Shown here: positions 15,797 to 24,428 of the stretch, one piece after another
Numbering within the stretch: position 1 is the first letter of the stretch
Layout of the letters: each line of letters opens with the position of its first letter
From: Phyllobacterium calauticae
GTDB lineage: Bacteria; Pseudomonadota; Alphaproteobacteria; Rhizobiales; Rhizobiaceae
DNA: 64,000 bases
NCBI RefSeq assembly: GCF_019991125.1
Contig: NZ_JAGENB010000008.1
Span: 104,567 to 168,566, forward strand
Direction: 5' to 3'
The notes under the pieces: model-generated
Databases searched by the model: none
What the model was told of the DNA's origin: nothing
What the model saw: the letters and a program-made list of their open reading frames with translations, nothing else
Program-made: the position numbers and the translations under genes

Positions 15797-16510
15797 TCAG
15801 ATCGGCGATACTTGATCGAGGATCTGCTGACCCCATGCCGGCTGCTGCGTTTCGCTCTGGCGCCCGCGGCCGCCATAGGAAATGCGCGCCTCGGCGATCT
15901 TCTCGTAGGAAATGACATTGTCGCCGGAAATGTCGCGCGGCCGTACGACGCCGGCGACATTCAGCACGCGCAATTCATAATTGACGCGCACTTCCTGCGA
16001 GCCGCGGATGACCAGATTGCCGTTGGGCAGAATATTGGTGACGATGGCCGCAACCCTCAACACGATCTTTTCCGACCGCTCGATCTTGCCCTCGCCCTTG
16101 GTGCGGCTATCGGATTTCAGATCGAGATTGCCGCCGATATTGCCGGCGGAGAAGCCGCTGCCGCTGATATCCGCCTTGCCGCCGACATCGGATGAGGCGA
16201 CGCGCGAACGGCTGTTCTTGTTGTCGAACGTCGCCTTTTCGTCGATCAGAATGTTGACGGTCAAAACGTCGCCCGGATTGGTGGCGCGCGGATCGCGGAA
16301 GAACCCGGCCGCGCGGTCCTGCCAGAGCGAATAGCGTTTCGGCTGCGGCTGGGACGGATAATAGGACGGATCCGAGACGCTGAAGCTTTGCCCGACACCC
16401 GCGCCCACCGGCGACATCTGTGGTGTGCGGTTCAGATCACGAAAATTGTCGGCGCATCCCGAAAGGGCAACGGCACTGGCGATGGCAAACAGGGATGCCG
16501 CTTTCTTCAT
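15797..16510 (-). CDS. flgH: Flagellar L-ring lipoprotein FlgH
   Basis: Outer-membrane ring lipoprotein that acts as a bushing for the flagellar rod. The 237-residue precursor has a lipoprotein signal peptide with lipobox LSGC (Cys about residue 19). FlgH signatures include SLWQDRAAGFFRDPRA and GDVLTVNILIDEKATFDNK. The C-terminal half has the conserved NLVIRGSQEVRVNYELRVL and GVVRPRDIS patterns. It overlaps motE by four bases and precedes fliL by five. Confidence 0.95.
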   Translation of the reverse strand: MKKAASLFAIASAVALSGCADNFRDLNRTPQMSPVGAGVGQSFSVSDPSYYPSQPQPKRYSLWQDRAAGFFRDPRATNPGDVLTVNILIDEKATFDNKNSRSRVASSDVGGKADISGSGFSAGNIGGNLDLKSDSRTKGEGKIERSEKIVLRVAAIVTNILPNGNLVIRGSQEVRVNYELRVLNVAGVVRPRDISGDNVISYEKIAEARISYGGRGRQSETQQPAWGQQILDQVSPI

Positions 16511-17040
16511 TGTGCGGTTCTTTCTTTGTTTGTGACCACACGGGATCCGACAATCACGCGGGCAAGACGCGAGGATTTTTCCGCGGGCATTTCATTCAGG
16601 ATAACGCTGGAGACACGGGGATTGAGCTTCAGCAGCAGCGCGGCTGCCGGCTCGTCGCCCATCAGCGCCATCTGGGCCGCAGCCGCATCCGGCCGCATCT
16701 TGGAAATGATGCCCACCAGCGAATCCTCGGCCTTGTCGATGAACGCGTCACGCCGTTTCAGCCAGACTTCATATTCCTTGCGCTTGGCCTCCAGCTCCTG
16801 GATGCGGCTGTCGATATCCGCCCGCAGCTGCTCCAGTTCGCGCGTCTGCATGGCATAGCGCGCATCGGCCGCCTTGTCGGTGATGTTGGTGCAATAGCGG
16901 CCGATTTCCTGCCCGGTTTCATCCTTGGGGGCCGCATCCTGCGCCATGGTGGCGGATGGCAGCAGGGAGATTGCCAGCAAGAATGCTGCAGCCTTGGAGG
17001 ATGCCGTGATTTTCCGTCGCGCGTTCATGGCAACACTCAT
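16507..17040 (-). CDS. motE: MotC chaperone MotE
   Basis: Rhizobial periplasmic chaperone that stabilises MotC. The 177-residue precursor has a signal peptide (to about residue 34, ending TMAQ), a long coiled coil at about 65-110 (RELEQLRADIDSRIQELEAK) and a C-terminal helical domain resembling the MgtE N-terminal fold (SKMRPDAAAAQMALMGDEPA, LNPRVSSVILNEMPAEK). It lies between flgI and flgH with four-base overlaps on both sides, the same position as in Sinorhizobium and related genera. Confidence 0.88.
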   Translation of the reverse strand: MSVAMNARRKITASSKAAAFLLAISLLPSATMAQDAAPKDETGQEIGRYCTNITDKAADARYAMQTRELEQLRADIDSRIQELEAKRKEYEVWLKRRDAFIDKAEDSLVGIISKMRPDAAAAQMALMGDEPAAALLLKLNPRVSSVILNEMPAEKSSRLARVIVGSRVVTNKERTAQ

Positions 17041-18257
17041 TGGACCACCAGCTCCGCATGCAATGCGCCGGCCGTCTTGATGCCCTGAAGGATGGCGATG
17101 ATGCCCTGCGGCTTCACGCCGATCTGATTGAGACCCTTCACTAGGCTTTCAAGATCGGTTCCGCCAAGAACACCGATTTTGGAGGTTTGCCGAACCTGGA
17201 TGTTGGTGTTCGGTTCGACCGCCGTCACGCCGTCACTGAACGGTTCCGGCTGAATGATCGTCGGCGTCTCGGTGACCTTGACGGAAAGCGTGCCATGGCT
17301 GATGGCGACCCGCGATATCCGCACCTTCTCGCCGATGACCACGGTCCCGGTGCGCTCGTCGACGACGACCCGCGCCACCTCGTCGGTCGGCACCGGCAGA
17401 CCTTCGATTTCCGCGAGGAAGCGGGCCGCCGTGATATCTTTGGGCTTGCGCAGACGGATCGACTTGGCGTCGCGCTCCTTGGCAACAGGCTGATTGTACC
17501 GCCGTTTGGCAAAGGCATTGATCGTATCGGTGATGCGCACGACCGTGGTGAAATCCGGTTGCCGCAGCTCGACGAGAAGTTCACCGTCCTGGCCGAAATT
17601 TCCGGAAACCTCCCTTTCAACCAGGGCGCCGTTGGGAATGCGTCCGCTGGTCGGCGTACCCTGCGTAACGGTGGCGGCGTTACCGGATGCCGTGAAGCCG
17701 GACACGATCAGGTTGCCTTGAGCCGCCGCATAGACCTGGCCATCGGCAGCGGCCAGCGGCGTCATGACCAGCGTGCCGCCGGACAGCGATGTGGCGTCAC
17801 CCAGCGAGGAAACGGTGATGTCGATCCGCGAGCCGCGCCCGGCAAAGGGCGGCAGATTGGCGGTGACGATGACGGCCGCAATATTCTTCGAACGCGATGC
17901 ACCGGCCGGCGGGCTGATGCCGAGATTATCGAGCATGGCGCGCATGGATTGCTCTGTGAACGGCGCATTGCGCAGGCTGTCGCCGGTTGAGTTCAATCCG
18001 ACAACGAGACCATAGCCGACGAGCTGGTTTTCACGCACGCCCTGAATGGCGGCGATATCCTTGAGCCGTGCGATGACTCCGCCATCGCTGAACTGGGAAG
18101 CTGGTCCGCCCCAGCGCCCGTCGTCGACGTCCTTCTGCCAGGCAGCCTGGGCCTGGGCCGGCGTCTTGTAGCCTCTTTCCTTGGGCGAAGATTCGCCCGC
18201 ATGCAGTGCGGTCGATGCAAGGACGGCCAACAGGACAATCGCGAAACGCCGCATCAT
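17037..18257 (-). CDS. flgI: Flagellar P-ring protein FlgI with N-terminal extension
   Basis: Periplasmic P-ring subunit. It is 406 residues against a usual 365-375. A signal peptide covers residues 1-20; the conserved core begins near residue 62 with ARLKDIAAIQGVRENQLVGY and continues with GLNSTGDSLRNAPFT. Between them sit about 40 extra charged residues (PKERGYKTPAQAQAAWQKDV and following) that ordinary FlgI lacks. The C-terminus (LVKGLNQIGVKPQGIIAILQ) is typical. It overlaps flgA and motE by four bases each. The extra segment could contact peptidoglycan or FlgA, but nothing in the sequence proves this. Confidence 0.94.
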   Translation of the reverse strand: MMRRFAIVLLAVLASTALHAGESSPKERGYKTPAQAQAAWQKDVDDGRWGGPASQFSDGGVIARLKDIAAIQGVRENQLVGYGLVVGLNSTGDSLRNAPFTEQSMRAMLDNLGISPPAGASRSKNIAAVIVTANLPPFAGRGSRIDITVSSLGDATSLSGGTLVMTPLAAADGQVYAAAQGNLIVSGFTASGNAATVTQGTPTSGRIPNGALVEREVSGNFGQDGELLVELRQPDFTTVVRITDTINAFAKRRYNQPVAKERDAKSIRLRKPKDITAARFLAEIEGLPVPTDEVARVVVDERTGTVVIGEKVRISRVAISHGTLSVKVTETPTIIQPEPFSDGVTAVEPNTNIQVRQTSKIGVLGGTDLESLVKGLNQIGVKPQGIIAILQGIKTAGALHAELVVQ

Positions 18258-18736
18258 TGCATGCCTACCTGTATACGCCCATCGGCGAGGATGGTGCCCG
18301 TTACGGTGATGCCGCTGTCGATATTGCGCACCTTGATGAAATCACCGACGCGGCCCGGCTCCAGCGGCGTGCCCCGCGCCGTGATGACGAGCGCACCGGT
18401 GTCATAGACCAGTACCGCCGGAACCCCGCGCTGCACCATGTCGGGCTCATTGACCGAAGACAGGAGGATGGGCTGCCCCGGTAGCAGTGTCCGGCGCGAT
18501 ATCTTGCCGACGAGTTGATCCGGCGACAGCACATATTGCGCGGCGGCGGAGGCGCGGATCGTAAAATACTTTTCCGTCAATCCCGCATTGCCGATGGTCT
18601 GGCCGGGATAGATGATCTGGGAAGGCACCAGGAATGCAATGCGCTCGGCGCGGGCGGCGACGGAAAAGACCAGCGCGCACAGGCTGAATGCCAGCACGCG
18701 AAGAGCCCAGTTCCCGATGATCTTTGCCGCCGTCAT
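18254..18736 (-). CDS. flgA: P-ring assembly chaperone FlgA
   Basis: Periplasmic chaperone for FlgI polymerisation. It has 160 residues with a signal peptide ending near residue 30 (VAARA). The SAF-like domain shows RTLLPGQPILLSSV, followed by the beta-rich C-terminal GDFIKVRNIDSGITVTGTIL pattern typical of FlgA. It lies 8 bases after the flgG stop and overlaps flgI by four bases, a common flgG-flgA-flgI order in alphaproteobacteria. Confidence 0.92.
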   Translation of the reverse strand: MTAAKIIGNWALRVLAFSLCALVFSVAARAERIAFLVPSQIIYPGQTIGNAGLTEKYFTIRASAAAQYVLSPDQLVGKISRRTLLPGQPILLSSVNEPDMVQRGVPAVLVYDTGALVITARGTPLEPGRVGDFIKVRNIDSGITVTGTILADGRIQVGMQ

Positions 18737-18744
18737 GATCGTCC

Positions 18745-19533
18745 TCAGCGCAGGTTCTTCGACACGACCGATGCCATTTCATCGGCTGCCTGGATGACTT
18801 TCGAATTCATTTCATAGGCCCGCTGGGCCGTGATCAGATCGGTGATTTCCTTGACGGGGTCGACGTTGGAATTTTCCAGATAGGCCTGCTTCAATGTGCC
18901 GAAGCCGGGATCACCGGGAACGCCGACAACCGGAGCACCCGACGCATCGGTCTGCTTGTAGAGGTTGTCGCCAAGCGGCTCGAGACCGGCTTCATTGGCA
19001 AAATTGGCAATGGTCAGCTGGCCGAGATTGATCATCGGAATCTGGTCGGATTGCTTGGCAAAAACCTGGCCGGAATCGGTGATTTTCACTTCGATGGTGT
19101 TGGTCGGAACAACAATGTTGGGCTCGACCAGATCGCCGTTGAGCGTTACGAGCTGCCCCGTCGCATTGGTGTTGAATGCCCCGGCGCGGGTATAGAGCGT
19201 TTCGCCCGCGGTGTTCTGGATCTGGAACCAGCCGCGGCCCTTGAGCGCCACGTCGAAGGGATTGCCCGTCTGATTGAGCCCGCCCTGAATATGCAGGTTG
19301 CGGACGGCCGAGGTCTGCACGCCGAGCCCGACCATCGCGCCCTCGGGAATGATGCTCTGGTTTGCCATGTTGGGCACACCGGCGCTGCGCTCCGTCTGAT
19401 ACAGCAAGTCCGAGAACTCGGCCTTTGCGCGCTTGAACCCGGTCGTGTTGATATTGGCGATGTTGTTGGCAATCACTTCCAGATTGAGCTGCTGGGCATT
19501 CATGCCGGTCGCAGCAATGGTGAGCGCTTTCAT
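18745..19533 (-). CDS. flgG: Flagellar distal rod protein FlgG
   Basis: Distal rod subunit, 262 residues, the usual length. The N-terminus ([20 protein letters not shown], then [15 protein letters not shown]) and the C-terminus ([20 protein letters not shown]) are textbook FlgG, including the YEMNSK motif. It starts 9 bases after fliE and is followed by flgA. No anomaly is seen. Confidence 0.97.
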   Translation of the reverse strand: MKALTIAATGMNAQQLNLEVIANNIANINTTGFKRAKAEFSDLLYQTERSAGVPNMANQSIIPEGAMVGLGVQTSAVRNLHIQGGLNQTGNPFDVALKGRGWFQIQNTAGETLYTRAGAFNTNATGQLVTLNGDLVEPNIVVPTNTIEVKITDSGQVFAKQSDQIPMINLGQLTIANFANEAGLEPLGDNLYKQTDASGAPVVGVPGDPGFGTLKQAYLENSNVDPVKEITDLITAQRAYEMNSKVIQAADEMASVVSKNLR

Positions 19534-19542
19534 TCTGATTCC

Positions 19543-19863
19543 TTAAATCGGCATACGGCTGATTTCGAGATAGGCCTGGACGATCTTGTCGCGAATGGCG
19601 ATGGCCGTCTGGAGCGATTTTTCCGCATCCATGACCGCGTTGACCACGTCACGCGTCGGCACGTCGCCGGTCATGCTCTTGAGCGAAACCGCTTCGGCAT
19701 TCTGGAGTTTGCCGGTGAGCTGCGACAGAACGTTGTCAAAGGAAGGCTGACCGGTTGCGGCTGTCGCCGGCGAAGCGGCACCGGGCATGGATGTCTGATT
19801 GACGGTTTCCGATAGTTTGGAAAGAGCGTTGCGGGTGGATACACTGAGAAGCTGGTCTATCAT
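19543..19863 (-). CDS. fliE: Flagellar MS ring-rod adaptor FliE
   Basis: Small adaptor between the MS ring and proximal rod, and the first axial protein exported. The 106-residue length and the C-terminal pattern [20 protein letters not shown] followed by SRMPI are diagnostic. A helix with [14 protein letters not shown] precedes it. Its start shares one base with the flgC stop, and flgG follows after 9 bases. Confidence 0.94.
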   Translation of the reverse strand: MIDQLLSVSTRNALSKLSETVNQTSMPGAASPATAATGQPSFDNVLSQLTGKLQNAEAVSLKSMTGDVPTRDVVNAVMDAEKSLQTAIAIRDKIVQAYLEISRMPI

Positions 19864-20282
19864 CAGGAGTTCCTTAAGAGATCGACGGTCATGGCAATCA
19901 GTTCACGTGCTTGCTTGACCACCTGGAGATTGGCTTCGTAGGAGCGGTTGGCTTCGCGCATGTCCGCCATTTCGACGACCATGTTCACGTTTGGATATTT
20001 GACCATGCCCTTGGTGTTGGCGGCCGGGTGGCTTGGATCATATTCTTCGGTAAAGGCGGAAACGTCATGCCCGACTTCCGCGATGCGCACGGTCTCGACG
20101 CCGCTGCTGCGGTCGAGCTCGGTGGCAAAGGAGACGGTCTTGCGGCGGTATGGATCGCTGCCGGCCGTCTTGCCGGTCGACTGGGCGTTGGCCAGGTTCT
20201 CGGAGACGATGCGCAGACGAGTCGATTGGGCATTGAGGCCGGAAGCGGCAACCTTGAGCGCGGCCTGGAGCGGATCTGACAT
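19863..20282 (-). CDS. flgC: Flagellar proximal rod protein FlgC
   Basis: Proximal rod subunit of 139 residues. N-terminal motif [20 protein letters not shown] and C-terminal [20 protein letters not shown] are the family signatures. It follows flgB after 5 bases and abuts fliE by one base. Confidence 0.96.
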   Translation of the reverse strand: MSDPLQAALKVAASGLNAQSTRLRIVSENLANAQSTGKTAGSDPYRRKTVSFATELDRSSGVETVRIAEVGHDVSAFTEEYDPSHPAANTKGMVKYPNVNMVVEMADMREANRSYEANLQVVKQARELIAMTVDLLRNS

Positions 20283-20287
20283 CTGTT

Positions 20288-20668
20288 TCAGCCCTTTACT
20301 GCGGAGAGCATCATGCGGTGAAAGGCCTTCACGATGCTGGTGTTGAGAGCGAACTGGCGATTGATCTCGCCGGATTTGACCATTTCCGCTTCGAGGCTGA
20401 CCGTGTTCTTCGAATGGTTCTGTTCCGTCACTTCATTCTTGCGCAGCGCGGTGGCGGCGATGCCGGATGCATTGATTTCAAGGTGCTTCGCATTTGTCGC
20501 CGCCATGGTCAGCTGGGTCTGCTGCAACACGTCCTTGAACGGCTCCACGTCCCGCGCCTTGAAACCCGGCGTATTGGCATTGGCGACATTGCCGGAAACC
20601 GCGGCCTGCCTGACGGACAGCCACTCGGCCTGACGTGATGCCAATTCGAACAGATGAATCCCCTGCAT
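20288..20668 (-). CDS. flgB: Flagellar proximal rod protein FlgB
   Basis: Proximal rod subunit. The start at 20668 ([17 protein letters not shown], 126 residues) matches family starts; a longer reading adds 13 unrelated residues. The N-terminal motif [20 protein letters not shown] and the C-terminal helix ending in [11 protein letters not shown] are intact. It heads the ten-gene run flgB-flgC-fliE-flgG-flgA-flgI-motE-flgH-fliL-fliP. The 115-base gap upstream holds a copy of the shared flagellar box. Confidence 0.95.
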   Translation of the reverse strand: MQGIHLFELASRQAEWLSVRQAAVSGNVANANTPGFKARDVEPFKDVLQQTQLTMAATNAKHLEINASGIAATALRKNEVTEQNHSKNTVSLEAEMVKSGEINRQFALNTSIVKAFHRMMLSAVKG

Positions 20669-20720
20669 GTGCCTGCCTCGCGTCCCGGACCAATCAATTG
20701 AGATCACTCTATGCGGTCAA

Positions 20721-20731
20721 TCTTGCGTGAG
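20721..20731 (-). promoter_or_regulatory. Shared flagellar operon box upstream of flgB
   Basis: Minus-strand sequence CTCACGCAAGA, ending 52 bases before the flgB ATG; nine of eleven bases match the flgE and motA copies. It suggests that flgB starts its own transcript instead of depending only on the fliI-side genes upstream. Confidence 0.45.
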
Positions 20732-20783
20732 ACTTGCGGCGACGACAGCCACGGAACTTATGCATGGACAAAGAGGCATTTGA

Positions 20784-21359
20784 TCAATTGGTTCGGCTGA
20801 TCACTTCGCCGTCGGATGTCTTGATCTGCCACGAACCGTTGCCATTGCCGCGCTCGATCGCAACCAGGGTGCTTCCGTCCGGCAAGGGCGATCCCTTCTC
20901 GACAAACCAGTAGCCGGTATTGTCTTCGATCATCACCAGACCGCCGACCACTTCGCGCACCAGGAACACCGGCTTGTCGGGAAACGGCTGTTTGCTGGCG
21001 GCATTGATCCCCGCCAGACGATCGCCGGTGAGCGCCGACGTGGTTGCCGTGGTCATGAGGTCCACGTCGCCGGTTTTCGTTCTCGACAGCGACACTTCGG
21101 TGCCGTTGTTCTTGCGCACGACCTTCTGGTTGGTCCGGTCCAGGGGGTCGCGAACGGTTTTGCCGGTGGCTTCCGGCTTGGGCCGCGCTTCCCAGATGTC
21201 GTAATACATCACGAAGGGCAGGATAGCGCAGATGGTTGCAAGGACAAATCCCGCGCCCTTGATATAGCCGTCAAAGCGCTTGTCGCGCTGGCGGGGTGCG
21301 GGAATTTCCGTTGCGGGATCGCTTTCAGGCGCCAGGCCCGTGGTCTTCTGTTTTGTCAT
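20784..21359 (-). CDS. Conserved membrane protein of unknown function, flagellar cluster (between fliI and flgB)
   Basis: A 191-residue protein with a charged N-terminus, one transmembrane helix at about 36-56 (GAGFVLATICAILPFVMYYD) and a soluble, beta-rich C-terminal part (about 125-191) that ends in SWQIKTSDGEVISRTN. The C-terminal residues (PVFLVREVVGGLVMIEDNTG and WFVEKGSPLPDGS) look like a small SH3- or PilP-like barrel, though I cannot assign a family. It overlaps the fliI stop by four bases, so it is co-translated with fliI. Rhizobia commonly have an unnamed gene in this slot. A basal-body or stator-associated role is a guess from position. Confidence 0.75.
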   Translation of the reverse strand: MTKQKTTGLAPESDPATEIPAPRQRDKRFDGYIKGAGFVLATICAILPFVMYYDIWEARPKPEATGKTVRDPLDRTNQKVVRKNNGTEVSLSRTKTGDVDLMTTATTSALTGDRLAGINAASKQPFPDKPVFLVREVVGGLVMIEDNTGYWFVEKGSPLPDGSTLVAIERGNGNGSWQIKTSDGEVISRTN

Positions 21360-22732
21360 GCCCCCTCCTTTGGCCGAAGCGCCGCTGCCAGATCGCTGTA
21401 GGGATCCAGCGAAAGCGGCGTGGCCGGTGTCTGCTGCATAGCGTCGTAAATGCGTGGAACCAGATGAACGGCCTGATCGAGCAGGGGGTCACCCCCCTCC
21501 TGATAGGCGCCGATCATCCGCAGGTCGCGGGTCTCTTCGAACCGCGAAATGAGGCCGCGCATGCTGGTGGCGAGTTTCGCCTGTTCCGGCGACCAGTTGT
21601 GCTGCGCCAGGCGCGAAATGGAACCGAGAATATCCATGGCCGGGAAACGACCCTGCGCAGCGATGGCACGGTCGAGCACGATGTGCCCGTCCAGCGTGCC
21701 GCGGATCGCATCGGACACCGGATCATTGTGATCGTCGCCATCGACCAGAACGGCATAAATGCCGGTAATCGTACCACTGTCCGACAATCCGGGGCCGGCG
21801 CGCTCAAGCAGGCGCGGCAACTGGCTGAACACGCTCGGCGGATAGCCGCGCGAAACCGGCGGTTCACCTGCGGCAATGGCGATTTCGCGCGCCGCATGGG
21901 CAAAACGCGTCACGGAATCCACGATCAGAAGAACATTGTCGCCCAGATCGCGAAAATATTCGGCGATGGCCGTTGCCGTATTGGGGGCAAGCCGGCGCAT
22001 CATCGGACTTTCGTCGCCGGTCGAAACAACAGTGACCGTCTTGCCAAGCTTGCCGGCCATGGTGTCTTCGAGCATGTCGCGCACTTCGCGGCCGCGTTCG
22101 CCCGTCAGCGCCAGGACAACCGTGTCGAAATCCGTTGCCTTGGTCATCATGGCCAGCAGCGTGGATTTGCCGACGCCGGACCCGGCAAAGACACCCATGC
22201 GCTGGCCGAAACACATCGGCGCAAAGACGTCGACGACATTGACGCCGGTGCGCAGGCCGATTTCGACGCGGCTGCGATTCATGGCGAGCGGAGCCGGACA
22301 ATCCACGGGCTTGGGATTATTGCCTGCGGTGAGCAAACCCTTGCCGTCGAGCGGAAGACCGAGGGCGTTGATGACCCGCCCCTTCCAGTCGGGCGCCGGC
22401 GCAATGCGAAACGGCCCCTCGGGGAAGACGGGCGTTCCGAGCGACGGCACGATCCGGTCATCGAACGGCTTGACCAGGACGCGCGACTGCTCGATCCGCA
22501 CGACTTCGGCCGGGTGCAGCCGGTTGTCGCTGCGGATGGTCACCATGTCGCCGAGCTGCGCCTGTTCCGAAATGCCGCGCACGCCGATGGCGGAGCGCGA
22601 CACCTCGTTCACATAGCCGCCGACGGCCACGGGAGCCGGAGCCGTCACGACCTGCGAGACAAGCCGGGCCAGCGCCTCGAGACTGCCCGTCCCGGTGCTC
22701 ATCGTTGGCAGGGCTGCTTCAAGATCCTGCAT
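21356..22732 (-). CDS. fliI: Flagellum-specific export ATPase FliI
   Basis: Hexameric ATPase powering flagellar protein export. It has 458 residues with an F1-beta-like fold. The Walker A motif GSGVGKST is at about 184-191 and Walker B VLLIVDSVTRFAHAAREI at about 263-280. The family-specific stretches PPSVFSQLPRLLERAG and GDDHNDPVSDAIRGTLDGHI are present. It lies 31 bases after flgF and overlaps the following membrane-protein gene by four bases. Confidence 0.97.
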   Translation of the reverse strand: MQDLEAALPTMSTGTGSLEALARLVSQVVTAPAPVAVGGYVNEVSRSAIGVRGISEQAQLGDMVTIRSDNRLHPAEVVRIEQSRVLVKPFDDRIVPSLGTPVFPEGPFRIAPAPDWKGRVINALGLPLDGKGLLTAGNNPKPVDCPAPLAMNRSRVEIGLRTGVNVVDVFAPMCFGQRMGVFAGSGVGKSTLLAMMTKATDFDTVVLALTGERGREVRDMLEDTMAGKLGKTVTVVSTGDESPMMRRLAPNTATAIAEYFRDLGDNVLLIVDSVTRFAHAAREIAIAAGEPPVSRGYPPSVFSQLPRLLERAGPGLSDSGTITGIYAVLVDGDDHNDPVSDAIRGTLDGHIVLDRAIAAQGRFPAMDILGSISRLAQHNWSPEQAKLATSMRGLISRFEETRDLRMIGAYQEGGDPLLDQAVHLVPRIYDAMQQTPATPLSLDPYSDLAAALRPKEGA

Positions 22733-22763
22733 GCTTATCCCGCCGGTTCAAGGAGACGGTGCA

Positions 22764-23486
22764 TCAGGTCTTCGATCCGAGCGTCTTGATGGCTTCGGAG
22801 AAGGTGCCTTCATTGCCGCGCAGCAAGGCATCGACCCGCTCGAAAGCCCGGGTAACGCTCATGAGCCGGGTCATTTCGCCGATCGCATCGACATTTGATC
22901 CCTCAATGGCGCCCTGAACAACACCCGCGTGCGGATTGTCGATGGTCGGCTGCGCGGTAATGCTCGGAATAACAGCCGAATTGTCGAAATAGGTCAGCTT
23001 GGCATTGGGGCTGATCGTGAACAGGCCAATGGAGCCCAGCTGGCGCTTGTTCTGATAGACCGCCCCATCGGCGGAAATCTGCGGCGGGCCACCATTGGGG
23101 TCAATGACCAGGGGCTGGCCGCCCGCATCCAGGATGGGGTAACCCTTGACCGAGCGCAGCTCGCCGGTCGTTGTCATCTGCATGCGGCCGTCGCGGGTGA
23201 AAACCTGCCCGGCCGGTGTCTGCAGCGAAAACCATACGTCGCCCTTTGCGGCGATATCCAGGGGATTGCCGGTCTGGGTGATCGGGCCAGCATCCGTCTT
23301 GATATAGCTCTGACCGGCCGAAACGAAGCTCGAGTCCTCGGCCGCCTTCGACACCATGGTTTCGAATTTCATGCCCGTGGCGCGAAAACCCGGCGTCGAC
23401 ATGTTCGCCACATTGTGCGCCAGGGCATCCAGGCGGCGCTCCAGCGATATCTGCGAGGACAGGCCGACATAGATCGAGTTTTCCAT
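22764..23486 (-). CDS. flgF: Flagellar proximal rod protein FlgF
   Basis: Rod protein of 240 residues, close to FlgG but shorter and with its own N-terminus ([20 protein letters not shown], then AHNVANMSTPGFRATG). The C-terminal end (IGEMTRLMSVTRAFERVDAL) matches FlgF rather than FlgG. Its start shares one base with the preceding DUF1217 gene stop, and fliI follows after 31 bases. Confidence 0.95.
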   Translation of the reverse strand: MENSIYVGLSSQISLERRLDALAHNVANMSTPGFRATGMKFETMVSKAAEDSSFVSAGQSYIKTDAGPITQTGNPLDIAAKGDVWFSLQTPAGQVFTRDGRMQMTTTGELRSVKGYPILDAGGQPLVIDPNGGPPQISADGAVYQNKRQLGSIGLFTISPNAKLTYFDNSAVIPSITAQPTIDNPHAGVVQGAIEGSNVDAIGEMTRLMSVTRAFERVDALLRGNEGTFSEAIKTLGSKT

Positions 23487-24265
23487 CAGCGGCCACCCAG
23501 CTTGAACGACTGCAAGATCGTCAGGATGTTTTGCGAAATGCCGATGGTGGTATCTCCGCCGAAAAGCAGCGAGGGAATGGTGGAGGCAGTCGAGGGATTG
23601 TTCATTTCATACATAGCCGTAAACCGGGTGAGGAATTTCTCAAGCTTCGCCGGATCCTTGAGAGATGCGAGATCGAGCTTGTCGGTGACCATCTTGGCCT
23701 GCCGGTCGATATCCATGTTGGACGCCTGCGTCGGAATGGAAAAGGTTGTCTGGAAGACCTTGAGCAGTGCCTTGTCGCCGAGGATTTCATAGGCATTGGT
23801 GATCGTGGGCGCCTTGCGGGCAAAATACAGGGCAAGCCGCACGCCTTCATTGTCCTGCCCGGCTTCCTGCTCCAGCGTCTGGCGGGCATATTTGTCCGTC
23901 ACCGGTTTGAGCACGGCGGGCTGGCTGGTCGCCTTGTCACCCAGTTTGGCGAAATCGAACGTCGTGGCAAACTCCAGGTAGCGCTTGTCCGTCAGCTTGT
24001 TGGCAAAGCTGTCCTTGCCGGTACCTTCGGTGAGAACTTTGCGGATAAAGGCCTTGGCGAAAGCCATGTCCTCAAGCCCGACAGCCTTCAGGGCGTATTT
24101 ATACAGCCGGTCATTCTTCATGAAATCGTCAATGGTTTTGACCTTGCCGATATTCTTCAGGTAGTAGTCCGTGTCGCGCTGCACGACCGGTTCGGCCGCC
24201 ACCCTCGTCAGCGAACGCGTCAGGTTCGACGAGATCAATTTATAGCTGGTCATCGTGTTGATCAT
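23486..24265 (-). CDS. DUF1217 family flagellar protein
   Basis: A 259-residue protein of unknown biochemical function found next to flgF in rhizobia. The start at 24265 ([19 protein letters not shown]) has GGGAG about 10 bases upstream; a start 4 codons later has none. The helical sequence contains [40 protein letters not shown] and [20 protein letters not shown], the repeated patterns of DUF1217, with a C-terminal [11 protein letters not shown]. It overlaps flgF by one base and is transcribed divergently from motA across a 163-base gap containing flagellar boxes for both directions. A structural or export role is likely but unproven. Confidence 0.85.
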   Translation of the reverse strand: MINTMTSYKLISSNLTRSLTRVAAEPVVQRDTDYYLKNIGKVKTIDDFMKNDRLYKYALKAVGLEDMAFAKAFIRKVLTEGTGKDSFANKLTDKRYLEFATTFDFAKLGDKATSQPAVLKPVTDKYARQTLEQEAGQDNEGVRLALYFARKAPTITNAYEILGDKALLKVFQTTFSIPTQASNMDIDRQAKMVTDKLDLASLKDPAKLEKFLTRFTAMYEMNNPSTASTIPSLLFGGDTTIGISQNILTILQSFKLGGR

Positions 24266-24309
24266 GGCAACGGCACTCCCACGGCTTTCGCCTATCTGTG
24301 CCAAAGCAA

Positions 24310-24320
24310 GCTTGCCTGAA
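24310..24320 (-). promoter_or_regulatory. Shared flagellar operon box upstream of the DUF1217/flgF operon
   Basis: Minus-strand sequence TTCAGGCAAGC, ending 44 bases before the start at 24265. One base differs from the flgE and motA copies. Together with the plus-strand copy at 24371 it suggests two divergent promoters of the same class in the gap. Confidence 0.45.
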
Positions 24321-24370
24321 GCTGTCCGCGCAATTTCACCCCGACCACAAACCTGCGTCTCCATGCAAGG

Positions 24371-24381
24371 TTCACGCAAGC
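24371..24381 (+). promoter_or_regulatory. Shared flagellar operon box upstream of motA
   Basis: TTCACGCAAGC, identical to the copy before flgE; the identity extends to the 14-mer at 24368-24381. It ends 47 bases before the motA start codon, against 48 for flgE. Equal distance on opposite strands and unrelated flanking sequence argue against chance. TACTCC follows about 9 bases later as a possible -10. Confidence 0.6.
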
Positions 24382-24428
24382 CGGACTTGCTACTCCTCGG
24401 CCGCTGGCAATATTTGCAGGAGAGCGCT

